Below, piece by piece: positions 18,598 through 27,373 of a DNA stretch of 64,000 nucleotides. Position 1 is the first letter of the stretch; each line of letters starts with the position of its first letter. The stretch covers positions 124,001 to 188,000 of the forward strand of contig CALODL010000010.1 of the NCBI GenBank assembly GCA_942492115.1. Direction: 5' to 3'. The notes below the pieces were generated by a model. It worked only from the letters and a program-made list of their open reading frames with translations. It was not told the DNA's origin and made no database searches. The position numbers and the translations under genes are program-made. This DNA is from CALODL01 sp942492115. Lineage in GTDB: Bacteria > Planctomycetota > Phycisphaerae > UBA1845 > CAIVHJ01.

Positions 18598-19209
18598 ATG
18601 TCACGCTATTGTCTGGGTTGCTGGTACGTTCTGGATGGTCTAACCGCCCACAGGTGTCCCGAGTGCGGACGCACATTCGATCCCGCGCGGCCGCGGACCT
18701 ATTCCAGCCTGCCGGAAACCGAGTGGTGGGCCATCCGGGGTTTCATCGTCATCGGCGGGTGCACCCTGCTCAACTGCGCCGGCGCTGGCATCGCCTTCGA
18801 GACGATTGGCGAGGTGGTTTCAGGCCTGCTCGTCGTGCTGACCTGCGTGGCACTCGTTGCATCGACTTGTGCGTTCCTACTCAAGTTGAGGCGCACCGCG
18901 ATAGGCATCGTTCTGCTCGTTGCACTGCTCATCGTGCCGTACCAAGCGTACCTGGCTGTTCGCGGGTCCTTTCTGAAATGGGAGGCTGACAGCCTCATTG
19001 TACATCTGGAGGCCCAGCGCAAAATCCTCGGTGAGTTCCCGGCCAATATCACCGGCTATCAGTTTGGCAACGCGAACAACGCCCGGCACTTTACGTATCA
19101 ACGTCATGACAGCCGGATGGGTTACACGCTGTGGTGGTGGATCGGTACGCCAACGGCTTCGCACTGGTACTCTACTCCACCAGGCGAATGGGGCTACTAT
19201 CCTGATTAG
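18598..19209 (+). CDS. Zinc-ribbon membrane protein of unknown function
   Basis: A 203-residue protein from ATG 18598 (MSRYCLGCWYVLDGL). An alternative ATG at 18577 adds seven residues; neither has a clear ribosome site. The N-terminal zinc ribbon has two cysteine pairs, CLGC and CPEC, in the pattern ending RCPECGRTFDPARPRTY, which recurs in many planctomycete membrane proteins. Three hydrophobic spans follow (GFIVIGGCTLLNCAGAGIAF, VVSGLLVVLTCVALVAST, IGIVLLVALLIVPYQAYLAV), then a C-terminal soluble tail rich in aromatic residues. I do not recognise a specific function. The 18375-18597 stretch before it holds no other gene I can support. Confidence 0.75.
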   Translation: MSRYCLGCWYVLDGLTAHRCPECGRTFDPARPRTYSSLPETEWWAIRGFIVIGGCTLLNCAGAGIAFETIGEVVSGLLVVLTCVALVASTCAFLLKLRRTAIGIVLLVALLIVPYQAYLAVRGSFLKWEADSLIVHLEAQRKILGEFPANITGYQFGNANNARHFTYQRHDSRMGYTLWWWIGTPTASHWYSTPPGEWGYYPD

Positions 19210-19346
19210 ATTGCCGCGTGCGTCCGTCTGATGTGCGGTTGTCAGATCGATTTGATTTGAGAGCGGCCTCAGCCACCCTGGGACGTTCGTTCCCCAGAGA
19301 CCTGGTGTGTTATCATCCGGCCGGTCACTGGGACGTGGGTGACAGC

Positions 19347-20057
19347 ATGCGATCGAGTTTCATGTGGTTGGGCGGTGCCGGGCTCATCATCGTGCTGGCC
19401 ATCGTCGCCACCAATCGGGGGCGCAACAGGCTGCAGGCGGCGCATACGGCGATGCGGGGACGACACACCATCGAGGATCGACTGGCGGAAGTTGGCGAAG
19501 CGGCCCGCACATGGTGGGCACCGCACTTCAGCGCCGCCGATCTGGCCTATCCCCCGTCGCGGGTCACGCTCGTGTGTTTCAAGCGCGAGCGTGTGCTGCA
19601 CGTTCATGGGGCGAATGATGGCTCCATGCGTCATGTCGCGCGCTTCGACATCCTGGGCGCCAGTGGCACCACCGGGCCCAAACTCCGCGAGGGCGACCGC
19701 CAGGTCCCGGAAGGCATCTACGCCATCGAATCGCTCAATCCCAACAGCCGGTTCCATCTGGCCCTCCGCGTCAACTATCCCAATGCGGACGACCGCGCTC
19801 GAGGCGCCCTCGACGGCCGCACGGATCTGGGCGGCGACATCATGATCCACGGCGGCTCGGCGTCGGTCGGATGCCTGGCGATGGGCGACGAGACGATCGA
19901 ACGGTTGTTCGTGCTCGCCGCCGATGTGGGCGTCGAGCATGTCGAGGTGCTGCTGTGTCCGTATGACTTGCGGTCGGAATCGGCCCCCGTCGATGATCGG
20001 AAATGGGTGCGGAAACGCTACGCGGCGTTGCAGCGATATATGGAAGAGCTTGGATGA
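19347..20057 (+). CDS. L,D-transpeptidase (YkuD fold, YafK-like)
   Basis: A 236-residue protein from ATG 19347. An N-terminal membrane anchor or signal (MWLGGAGLIIVLAIVATN) precedes an L,D-transpeptidase domain (about residues 70-215). The catalytic signature is IMIHGGSASVGCLAMGD, with His168 and nucleophile Cys176. GIYAIESLNPNSRFHLALRV and YPNADDRARG upstream match the YafK-like subgroup. It should act on peptidoglycan stem peptides in the periplasm, forming or hydrolysing 3-3 links or attaching proteins to the wall. Its presence supports a peptidoglycan wall. It is convergent with the endonuclease gene. Confidence 0.88.
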   Translation: MRSSFMWLGGAGLIIVLAIVATNRGRNRLQAAHTAMRGRHTIEDRLAEVGEAARTWWAPHFSAADLAYPPSRVTLVCFKRERVLHVHGANDGSMRHVARFDILGASGTTGPKLREGDRQVPEGIYAIESLNPNSRFHLALRVNYPNADDRARGALDGRTDLGGDIMIHGGSASVGCLAMGDETIERLFVLAADVGVEHVEVLLCPYDLRSESAPVDDRKWVRKRYAALQRYMEELG

Positions 20058-20156
20058 TAGGAGCCGCAACCCCCGAGCCACTGCGCCCACGGGGAGGCGT
20101 GGAGGTCATCGGGGCGCTGGTTCGGTGACCGGACATGTGATCGGGTCAGCGTCCCG

Positions 20157-20168
20157 CCGTCGACGGCC
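20157..20168. repeat. 12-bp perfect palindrome
   Basis: GCCGTCGACGGC lies between the convergent transpeptidase and endonuclease genes. It has no loop, so it is not a terminator stem by itself. The function is unknown and it may be chance in GC-rich DNA. Confidence 0.35.
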
Positions 20169-20192
20169 AATATGGCGCCACCGCGGAAGGTA

Positions 20193-22640
20193 TCACCGAC
20201 CAGACGTCCGGACCCGAACGATTGCCGGTTCGGAGGTCACATCGATGCGGCCGTTGGCGGGCGTGGGGAACAGGTACGTACGGTGGCTGGGATCATCGTC
20301 GTGCAGGAGATCGACAACGAACGTTCCGCTGGCATCTTTGGAGACTTGGAAGACAAATGTGGCCAGGTAACCTGCGTCGACCGGCCGGCCCGGGCTATCG
20401 CTGCCCACGAGCATCTGTCGCGTGGTTGTGTTGAATGCCGACCAGTGGCCCGATGTGGCCGCTGCCCCACGCGAACGCTTACGCGAACCGGACACTGGTT
20501 CGAACACGTGGCCATCGTCCACATAGATATCAACCAGTCGCAAATGTCCACTCGTGCCACCGATCACATTGAGATGCAGCTGGTAACCGCGCAAATCGTC
20601 GAGCGGGGTGGTCAGCAGAACGTCGATATCGACATAATCGCCCCGTTCGACAACGGACCTGGTCGTGACGAGCTCGAGGCGCGCACGGTCCACCCATAGA
20701 GAATCGAACACCGGCGCAGGGCTGCCGTCCAACGGACAACTGCAGGAGGTGGCACCTGAAAACGCATTGATGGCAGCAAACGCATCATTGCCGTCGCACA
20801 CACCGTCCGGTGCACAATCGCCAAACGGACCACCCGCATCGACGTTGAAAGCAGTGGGTGAATCATCCTCACACGCATAACCGGGCTCGCCGTCCGGGGT
20901 GATACCCGCAAAGCAGTTCAACGCGTGAAAACGATCGTTGCCGTCAGCCGTACCGTCCGGCTCACAGGCACCGAACTGACCGCCCATGTCGGCGAATACA
21001 ACATCTGTTGCAGCACAGGCGCCGTTGTTACAAGCGACCCACACGCAACCGTCGTCACGAATACCGTTAGAATCTTCGTCCGCGCACTCACCGACAGCGA
21101 GGCACTCCCCTTCGAACACGTTGCCCGTCAAAGTCAGCACGAGGTCGTCGCCCATTGTGGCGCCGGGAATGTCTTCATCGGCTACCGTAATCGTGTACAC
21201 GGCCTCATAGCTGCCCAGAATGCCGCCGTGGTCGAATGTCGCCGTGAACATCGCCACCGTTCCCGGAGCCTGGCCAGCGAACGGCGCCACGTCGGTGAAC
21301 ATCTCTGCCGTATCGCCGCTTCCGGAAATCGACAGCACATCCAAATCCGCCGTCAACCCTGGGATGTTCATGAGGTTGGCGATATCAAAGGTGATTTCCT
21401 GCACGGGGCTGCCGTTGTTGAGGGTTCCGAAATCGATGGTCAGGGAATTCTGGTCGGCAAATGCGGAAAACGAACCATTGGAATGACTCAGCGCCACGAC
21501 ATCGAACATGATGGTGTCGTCTTCGTCATCCGCTCCTTCCCCTGCCGCGGCGGAAGTCAAATCGGTGTTGTCGATCAGCACGATCCCGGAATAACTGACC
21601 GGCGTGGCTGTGGACGGAACCGTCACTTCGATCACACGGTCTTGCGTGCCCGCCTGCAACGCCTGCCCCGTGCCGCAGCCCGCACACAGCACATCACCCT
21701 GCACGACGGCATCAAATGTCGTCGGCGTTGATCCGATCTTGTCGAGGGTCACCACCATCTCCGGTGCCGGGGCGGCCCCGGCAATGAGACGATGAACCTC
21801 ACTCACCGTGCTGCTGCCATCGGCATTGGGCACCCCGCCGACGAACAATGTCGTGTCGTTGTCCGAGGTCCCCCATATCGCCCACACGAATTCAGGATGA
21901 TCGATGAACGGATTGCGGTTGCCCTGGAAGTATTGCGGATTGTCGCTCGAACTGTAGATCAGGTGGTTACGCCGGCGCTCGATATCGTTGACCGGATCGG
22001 AGTAATGCCATTCGAGCATCTTGGCAAGATTCCCCATCTGGTTGGTTCCGGGAAACCCGTTGACCAGCTCCAGATTCGTAGTCGAACCATCCGAACCATC
22101 GTAGCGCACGGCCATGTAGAAACAGGCCCGCGAACAGTCGCCGCGATCGTTGACACCTGGAAGGGCCAGGGCTTGGGGATCCCAATAACCGCCCCCGGTT
22201 CCGAACGGCAGATTGGCACGATTGCTGTTGACCACCGGGTTGGATGGACGCAGATTGAAATGGTCGCTGTTGTCGGGACCCGAGCTGTCGATGCCCTGAC
22301 TTCGCGGCCACTGGTGCTCACGATTCCAGGTCGAGCCCGAATCCCATGTACCATCTACGGTCGCGCCGGTGTAGATGAGTACGACGTTGTTGGAATTGGC
22401 TGGATCCTCGTCGAGTAGCTGCAGCGCGAAGCGCGCATCACCGTAGGAGCGGACGACATGCCCATCGATGATGTTGTGCAGGTTGTTCTTGAGAACGGGA
22501 CCCACGCCGGTCGCCGTCGCGTAGTAGCTGACGGGCGGCGCATAGGGATCATCTCCGGCCAGAGCCAGGCACGGGAGTGCCAGGGCCAGAACGGGAACGG
22601 TCATACGTTGTACGGACGAGGCGAGCTGGAACTTTGGCAT
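20193..22640 (-). CDS. Secreted endonuclease I with dockerin- and cohesin-like surface module
   Basis: An 815-residue protein. ATG at 22640; no clear ribosome site. The signal peptide is VPVLALALPCLALAG. Residues 30-255 form an endonuclease I (EndA/NucM) domain with WNREHQWPRSQG, SDHFNLRPSNPVVNSNRANL, MAVRYDG and ERRRNHLIY, the His-metal nuclease signature. Residues 260-520 are beta-rich, including a propeptide or abnormal-spindle-like segment (LTIDFGTLNNGSPVQEITFD). From about 528 come SNGIRDDGCVW, FADMGGQFGACEPDG, two dockerin-like motifs (DGTADGNDRFHALNCF, DGVCDGNDAFAAINAF) and a cohesin-like sandwich (about 645-810; LDDLRGYQLHL, GYLATFVFQVSKDASGTF). A secreted DNase or RNase, probably for nutrient scavenging; the module likely tethers it. 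It lies 93 bp after the TolB-propeller kinase. Confidence 0.9.
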   Translation of the reverse strand: MPKFQLASSVQRMTVPVLALALPCLALAGDDPYAPPVSYYATATGVGPVLKNNLHNIIDGHVVRSYGDARFALQLLDEDPANSNNVVLIYTGATVDGTWDSGSTWNREHQWPRSQGIDSSGPDNSDHFNLRPSNPVVNSNRANLPFGTGGGYWDPQALALPGVNDRGDCSRACFYMAVRYDGSDGSTTNLELVNGFPGTNQMGNLAKMLEWHYSDPVNDIERRRNHLIYSSSDNPQYFQGNRNPFIDHPEFVWAIWGTSDNDTTLFVGGVPNADGSSTVSEVHRLIAGAAPAPEMVVTLDKIGSTPTTFDAVVQGDVLCAGCGTGQALQAGTQDRVIEVTVPSTATPVSYSGIVLIDNTDLTSAAAGEGADDEDDTIMFDVVALSHSNGSFSAFADQNSLTIDFGTLNNGSPVQEITFDIANLMNIPGLTADLDVLSISGSGDTAEMFTDVAPFAGQAPGTVAMFTATFDHGGILGSYEAVYTITVADEDIPGATMGDDLVLTLTGNVFEGECLAVGECADEDSNGIRDDGCVWVACNNGACAATDVVFADMGGQFGACEPDGTADGNDRFHALNCFAGITPDGEPGYACEDDSPTAFNVDAGGPFGDCAPDGVCDGNDAFAAINAFSGATSCSCPLDGSPAPVFDSLWVDRARLELVTTRSVVERGDYVDIDVLLTTPLDDLRGYQLHLNVIGGTSGHLRLVDIYVDDGHVFEPVSGSRKRSRGAAATSGHWSAFNTTTRQMLVGSDSPGRPVDAGYLATFVFQVSKDASGTFVVDLLHDDDPSHRTYLFPTPANGRIDVTSEPAIVRVRTSGR

Positions 22641-22733
22641 AGTTCACTAGTTATAGCGGAGCTGGGGATGGAGAACTACCGGACGCATCGGATAGCGATC
22701 GCCCTAACTCACAACTCTTTTCCTGGACAACAC

Positions 22734-25427
22734 TTAGGGTTCCGGTGGACCACCGAGCGCCAGCAGCCAGATGTCGGCCTCGACCTGCATCGAATTGACG
22801 TACAGTTCGTCCCCCACCAGCTGAAAGTAGCCGCGCCCTGGCGGGCCGGCCCACGGGGTCACTGTCCCGCCCGGGACATCCCAGATCCCCGCAAAATCGT
22901 CGTTGACCCCACGGACTGCCAGGCGCGTGGTGTCGAGCCATTGCGCGACTGCTTCACGGCGCGACACCAGCCCGGGCCCCGCGGGCATGAGAATGAGCCG
23001 TTTTTCGCGCAGATCGTAGCACGCAGGCTCCTGAAGCCCGTCCACGTGAGACTCACCGAACAGATAGCGTCCGTCGGGCGATGGATGCAGCGCATAAAAC
23101 CCGGGGATCGTGCGCTCCGACAGTTCCAGCGGCGCGTCGATGTCCTCGATGGAACGGTCCAGCACGAGGAACACGGTCGTGGGCGGGGTCGACGCGCGCG
23201 TGCCGAGGAGAGTCACACCGTCAGGCATGAAATGGGGCTGGTTGATGTCGCCGTCGGGTGGCGTGTTGGTCAGCCGCTTGAGGTCTGTCCCGTCGCGGCG
23301 CATCGCCCAGTAGTCGTAACTGCCGCTGCGATTCGAGTAGAACACGATCCATTTCCCGTCCGGCGACCACTGCGGCCCGCGATCGCGGTGGACGTCGTTG
23401 GTCAATCTCCGGCGCCCGGTCCCGTCGGTCCGCATGACGAAAATATCCTCGCGCGGCGCTGACGTGCGATAGGCCAGCCATGCACCATCGTCCGACACAT
23501 CCATCTGAACGAAGACGTGCGCACTGGCCAACAGCGTCTCCGGAGTCCCGCTGACGCTGACCGCCTCCCGATCGAACGCCATGCGCTCGATCCGTCCGGG
23601 GCTGCGCTTGATCATGATTGCCAGGTGCCGTCCGTCCCGTGACGACGAGGCCTCGAACACGGCCGATACGCCGGTAGTCAGCGGGCGCGGTTCACCGCTG
23701 GCCATGCCCGACTCGGGATCGAAATCGAGCTGCCACAGATCGGGCGTTCCGCCGCGGTCACTGATGAACAGCACGCCGCACCCGTCGGCGGTCCACAGCG
23801 GATTCCAGTCGGTGTGGGTATCATCGGTCAGTTGCACTGGCGTGCCGCCAGTGCTGGGGACGACCCAGATGTCGCGCTGGCCGCCCGTCGCCGCCCAATA
23901 CACCAACCGCCGACCATCGGGCGACCACTGCGCCGTGACCGCATCCGTCGGGCTCAGTCGGGTGCGCTGCCCTGTGGCGATCTCGACGATCCACAGGGTC
24001 GAGAGTGTCGAACGTGAATAGGGGTCGGTGACGAACTCGCCCGTGCACGCGAGGCGCGTGCCATCGGGCGACCACGACGGGTGAAAGCCCTCGCTGGTGA
24101 TCCGCCGCGGCGATTCCCCGGTCGCGCCCATGACGAAGATCCCGCCCCCCTCGCGCGCCGAGCGATAGGCAATTCGTTCGCCGTCAGGCGAGAAGGCCGG
24201 CTGTCCATCGTACCCAGCATGATCGGCGGTCAGGTTGATCCGTTTTTCGCCACCGACACGCTGGAGGAAGATGTCATCGTCGCCACCGTCGCGCTCGACG
24301 TAGAGGAATTGCCGTCCGTTCGGTGCCAGGGACGGACTGTGCTGTGCGCCCGGGCGGTCGGTCATTTGTTCCATGCCCGTCACGCGCATGGCTGCGTCGA
24401 GACGCGGTGCCGTCCCGCCCTGCTGGCGTTGCACCGTCCAGGCCAGGCCTGCCACGCAGAGCGCCAGCATCAGCGCCAGCGTGCCGGCGAGCATGGGCCA
24501 CCCCCGCCCCCGCGAACGGCTTGGATAGGCGGCCGTCGGCGCCTGGGCGATGAAGCCCGAGCTGAGCTGACCCTCGACGTCCTCGAGCTCGATGCGTGCA
24601 TCGGCAATGTCATGCAGGCGGCGCTTGCGATCCTTGGCCAGACACCGCCGCAGGAGTTGCTGCAGCGACTGCGGCGTTTCGGGCGGCAGCGTGTCCCAGT
24701 CCGGTTCCTTGTGGATAATGGCACCCATCGAATCGGAGGGCGTCTCTCCCGCAAACAGCAGTTGTCCCGTCAAGCACTCGAACAGGATGACACCGAATGA
24801 CCAGATGTCCGAGCGCTTGTCGACAGGACGACCGCGGGCCTGCTCGGGGCTCATGTACGCGGCGCTGCCGAGAACGACACCCGGTTTAGTGTAGTGCGCG
24901 GTGATCGTTGGCGAGTTGGACGCGCCCGAGATCGAACTGGCATCGTCACCCGTCGTGCGTGCCAGACCAAAGTCGAGAACCTTGACCGCCCCGTCGTCGT
25001 TGACCATGACGTTGCCCGGCTTGAGATCTCGATGAACCACGCCTTTGTCATGCGCAGCGGCCAGAGCATCCGCGATGTGTTTGCCGATTTCGAGAACATC
25101 CTCGAGATGCAGCGGACCGCGCTGCAGGCGCTTGCCCAGCGTTTCGCCCTCGATGAATTCGAGAACCAGATAGCGCTGACCCTCGTCCTCGTTGAACCCA
25201 TGGACCACGGCGATGTTCGGATGACTGATCGACGCCAGCAACCGGGCCTCGCGCTCGAAACGCAGCAACCGTTCCTGGTCATCGGCAAAATCCGGAGGCA
25301 GGATCTTGATCGCCACATCGCGGCCCAGAGTGGCATCGCGCGCACGATAGACTTCGCCCATTCCGCCCTTGCCAAGCGGCTCGATGATTGTGTAGGACCC
25401 GAGGGTTGATCCTGAAGACAGCGCCAC
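22734..25427 (-). CDS. Ser/Thr protein kinase with TolB-like (PD40) beta-propeller
   Basis: An 897-residue protein. The GTG start at 25427 has GGAG five bases upstream. The kinase domain (about residues 10-275) has LGKGGMGEVYRARD, VAIKILPPDF, HRDLKPGNVMVN, DFGLART, GSAAYMSPEQARG and SDIWSFGVILFE. A membrane span (WPMLAGTLALMLALCVAGLA, about 310-335) is followed by a WD40-like/TolB-N propeller built from PD40 repeats: FSPDGERIAYRS, WSPDGTRLACTG, WSPDGRRLVYWA, WTADGCGVLFISD, WSPDGKWIVFYSN. This architecture is common in Acidobacteria and planctomycetes. The propeller presumably senses or binds something outside the membrane. It differs in sequence class from the two sigma-linked kinases and has no sigma partner. 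It precedes the endonuclease gene. Confidence 0.93.
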   Translation of the reverse strand: MALSSGSTLGSYTIIEPLGKGGMGEVYRARDATLGRDVAIKILPPDFADDQERLLRFEREARLLASISHPNIAVVHGFNEDEGQRYLVLEFIEGETLGKRLQRGPLHLEDVLEIGKHIADALAAAHDKGVVHRDLKPGNVMVNDDGAVKVLDFGLARTTGDDASSISGASNSPTITAHYTKPGVVLGSAAYMSPEQARGRPVDKRSDIWSFGVILFECLTGQLLFAGETPSDSMGAIIHKEPDWDTLPPETPQSLQQLLRRCLAKDRKRRLHDIADARIELEDVEGQLSSGFIAQAPTAAYPSRSRGRGWPMLAGTLALMLALCVAGLAWTVQRQQGGTAPRLDAAMRVTGMEQMTDRPGAQHSPSLAPNGRQFLYVERDGGDDDIFLQRVGGEKRINLTADHAGYDGQPAFSPDGERIAYRSAREGGGIFVMGATGESPRRITSEGFHPSWSPDGTRLACTGEFVTDPYSRSTLSTLWIVEIATGQRTRLSPTDAVTAQWSPDGRRLVYWAATGGQRDIWVVPSTGGTPVQLTDDTHTDWNPLWTADGCGVLFISDRGGTPDLWQLDFDPESGMASGEPRPLTTGVSAVFEASSSRDGRHLAIMIKRSPGRIERMAFDREAVSVSGTPETLLASAHVFVQMDVSDDGAWLAYRTSAPREDIFVMRTDGTGRRRLTNDVHRDRGPQWSPDGKWIVFYSNRSGSYDYWAMRRDGTDLKRLTNTPPDGDINQPHFMPDGVTLLGTRASTPPTTVFLVLDRSIEDIDAPLELSERTIPGFYALHPSPDGRYLFGESHVDGLQEPACYDLREKRLILMPAGPGLVSRREAVAQWLDTTRLAVRGVNDDFAGIWDVPGGTVTPWAGPPGRGYFQLVGDELYVNSMQVEADIWLLALGGPPEP

Positions 25428-25548
25428 GATGACTCCATGAAATGAACGGTTCTATCCCATTGAACGGCATCTGGCCGCAAGGTGCACCATCATACGCAAA
25501 TTTTTGCAGACCATACTCTTATCCATATGAACCTGGCCGGAGGGACTC

Positions 25549-27039
25549 CTACCGGGCCCGGGCGCGGTGGGGCGATTCGTGATGCGCGCCGTGCGGACCA
25601 ACGAGCAGCGTGGCCACGCCGCGGTGATCCAGCAAATCGACGTCGCCGTCGCGGTCGAGGTCGATCAACGGTTCTGTAGATCGCCCGAAACGCTGTTGGA
25701 TGCGGGCGAAGTCTGCGAGGTCGACATCACTGTCGCCGTCCGTATCCGGAACGCCAATACGCAGGTAGTACACGTCCTGGCCACCGCGGTAGGTCGCGGA
25801 GTAGGCCACGTGCGCCGCGCGATCGTCGGAATGAATGTCGTAGTAGTCCCCGATCTTGCGCTGGTTCGGCCAGCCGATATGACTGTCCCATTGGGGCCCG
25901 ACGGCGATGTTGCGCGACCACGTCCGCCCACTGTCAGGAGAGTAGATGTAATACAACTGCCCGAGATTGGCAGTCAACGAGCCGCGGGTGTCGTTCCACA
26001 CAACGTCGATGCGCCCGTTGGGGGCCACGGCCATGACACTGAACCACTGCCAGGCTGCGGGAGCCTGCCGATCATCATTGAGCCGTTGCATGCCGGTCCA
26101 GGACGCTCCACCATCACCGCTTCGCGCGAATTTCAGATCAAGCGGATCGAACGAGGAATCCTGGACACAATGCAGCACATAGAGTGCGTCACCGGACGGG
26201 CTCGTGGCCAGCCATGGCTGGGCCAGCAAACCGCCTGGATTGGGTCCCGTGAAACCGATGCCGTTGCCACCGAGATCAAAACGGCCCATGAAATCGAATT
26301 CCGGAACGCGACGATGGTCGCGCGCAGAACGCGAGCGATAGATCCGAGCACTGAATCCGGCGATGGCATATAACACGCCGTACTGGTCCACGCACGCGGT
26401 TGAAAAGCTCCGTGGATAGGCCGAGGGAAGCTGAAACACCCGGCCCCCGTCAATCGATCGACTGAAACTCGAGCTCGGTTCGAGTGTGGCAATGTACAGA
26501 TGGTCCTGGCCGGGCGCCAATCCACGCCCCGCGATCATCCATGGCTTGTCGCCCGTCCCGGCAACCACCGGCGGACCCCAGGTCATACCACCATCGAGTG
26601 ATTTGAACACTTCACACACGAAGTCTGCACGCAGGCAACACAGATAGAAATGGCCGTGGCGGTCGGCGACCACGCCGGGATCACTGCGACTGACTCGTGG
26701 ATCGAGTGTTGCAGCCGTCCATGAGCGCCCGCCATCGTGGCTGTAGGCCCATCCGGCCTGTCGGAAACTGGAGCGCACGTTGTCGAACTGACGCCAGGCG
26801 ATGACCATGCGCTGCGGATGGCGAGGATCTATTGCCAGCGAGGGTTCGTTGGCCGCATCGAACGGATCATCGCGACCTGTCGAGTCGATGTTGACCTGGC
26901 GACTGATGAACGGTCCAAACATCACCGGAGGAGCCGACCGCGGGGTCACCGCGGGCTCGCGCTGCATGTAGTCGTCTTCGACCTCGCTCGAGACAGGCCA
27001 TATGGCCAACACCGCAATCACCATTAGCGCGATGAACAT
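25549..27039 (-). CDS. Exported BNR/sialidase-like repeat protein with C-terminal dockerin-type repeats
   Basis: A 496-residue protein from ATG 27039 with an N-terminal hydrophobic signal (FIALMVIAVLAIWP). The body is a six-bladed-propeller-like array of Asp-box/BNR motifs: SHDGGRSWTAATL, SLDGGMTWGPPVV, SIDGGRVFQLPS, SGDGGASWTGM, SPDSGRTWSRN. This resembles exo-alpha-sialidases but without the arginine triad I would need to call an enzyme. The last 60 residues carry two EF-hand dockerin-type repeats, DTDGDSDVDLADFARIQQRF and DLDRDGDVDLLDHRGVATLL. These differ from the dockerin-like motif in the three module proteins. It is probably a secreted, surface-bound carbohydrate-associated protein. 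The real start could be the upstream GTG at 27075. Confidence 0.82.
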   Translation of the reverse strand: MFIALMVIAVLAIWPVSSEVEDDYMQREPAVTPRSAPPVMFGPFISRQVNIDSTGRDDPFDAANEPSLAIDPRHPQRMVIAWRQFDNVRSSFRQAGWAYSHDGGRSWTAATLDPRVSRSDPGVVADRHGHFYLCCLRADFVCEVFKSLDGGMTWGPPVVAGTGDKPWMIAGRGLAPGQDHLYIATLEPSSSFSRSIDGGRVFQLPSAYPRSFSTACVDQYGVLYAIAGFSARIYRSRSARDHRRVPEFDFMGRFDLGGNGIGFTGPNPGGLLAQPWLATSPSGDALYVLHCVQDSSFDPLDLKFARSGDGGASWTGMQRLNDDRQAPAAWQWFSVMAVAPNGRIDVVWNDTRGSLTANLGQLYYIYSPDSGRTWSRNIAVGPQWDSHIGWPNQRKIGDYYDIHSDDRAAHVAYSATYRGGQDVYYLRIGVPDTDGDSDVDLADFARIQQRFGRSTEPLIDLDRDGDVDLLDHRGVATLLVGPHGAHHESPHRARAR

Positions 27040-27200
27040 CGGTCCAGTGTAGCACCCTCCCCCGAATCGAACCACTCCGGCTGTGGGACTGCCCCCGTAC
27101 TCGATGCCCTGATGGGCGCCGCAGTTCTGGTTCCCAACCGACTAGACAAACCGAACGGGCACTCGCATGATGATAGCCCGAGCGTGCAGAGGAGCGCCCC

Positions 27201-27353
27201 ATGATGCTGTTAGCGGTTTACTTTGCTTTCGCCGTTGGCATTTCGTTCCTTGACCACCGGGGCCCGACACCAGCACACTTCCTGCTGCGACCGGGACCAT
27301 CATGCAACAACCCGCTCGCACACCATCAGCCTGCGAGCGGGTTCCTGCGCTGA
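27201..27353 (+). CDS. Possible 50-residue small membrane peptide
   Basis: ATG at 27201 is preceded by GAGGAG six bases upstream. The N-terminus is hydrophobic (MMLLAVYFAFAVGISF) and the C-terminal half is Pro/His-rich. The distal third overlaps the hairpin that probably terminates the opposite gene, which argues that the composition there is set by the hairpin. It is reported only because of the good ribosome site. Confidence 0.25.
   Translation: MMLLAVYFAFAVGISFLDHRGPTPAHFLLRPGPSCNNPLAHHQPASGFLR
27309..27343 (-). terminator. Terminator-like hairpin after the PQQ-propeller gene
   Basis: A perfect 12-bp inverted repeat, AACCCGCTCGCA at 27309-27320 with TGCGAGCGGGTT at 27332-27343, has an 11-base loop. 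On the reverse strand it lies 30 bases after the stop codon at 27374 and is followed by a weak T-rich stretch (TTGTTG). Confidence 0.65.
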
Positions 27354-27373
27354 CACTACGGAAAAGGTTGGAC

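Larger units (their letters stand above)
27040..27373. other. 334-bp intergenic region
   Basis: The region lies between the start of the BNR gene and the end of the PQQ-propeller gene, both reverse. It contains a terminator-like hairpin (27309-27343) and one short forward open frame (27201-27353). No convincing promoter for the BNR gene could be fixed, and no RNA gene is visible. Confidence 0.6.

Noticed and set aside
25549..27039. Active sialidase
   Set aside because: BNR motifs are present, but the catalytic arginine triad and Asp/Tyr/Glu set could not be assigned by eye.
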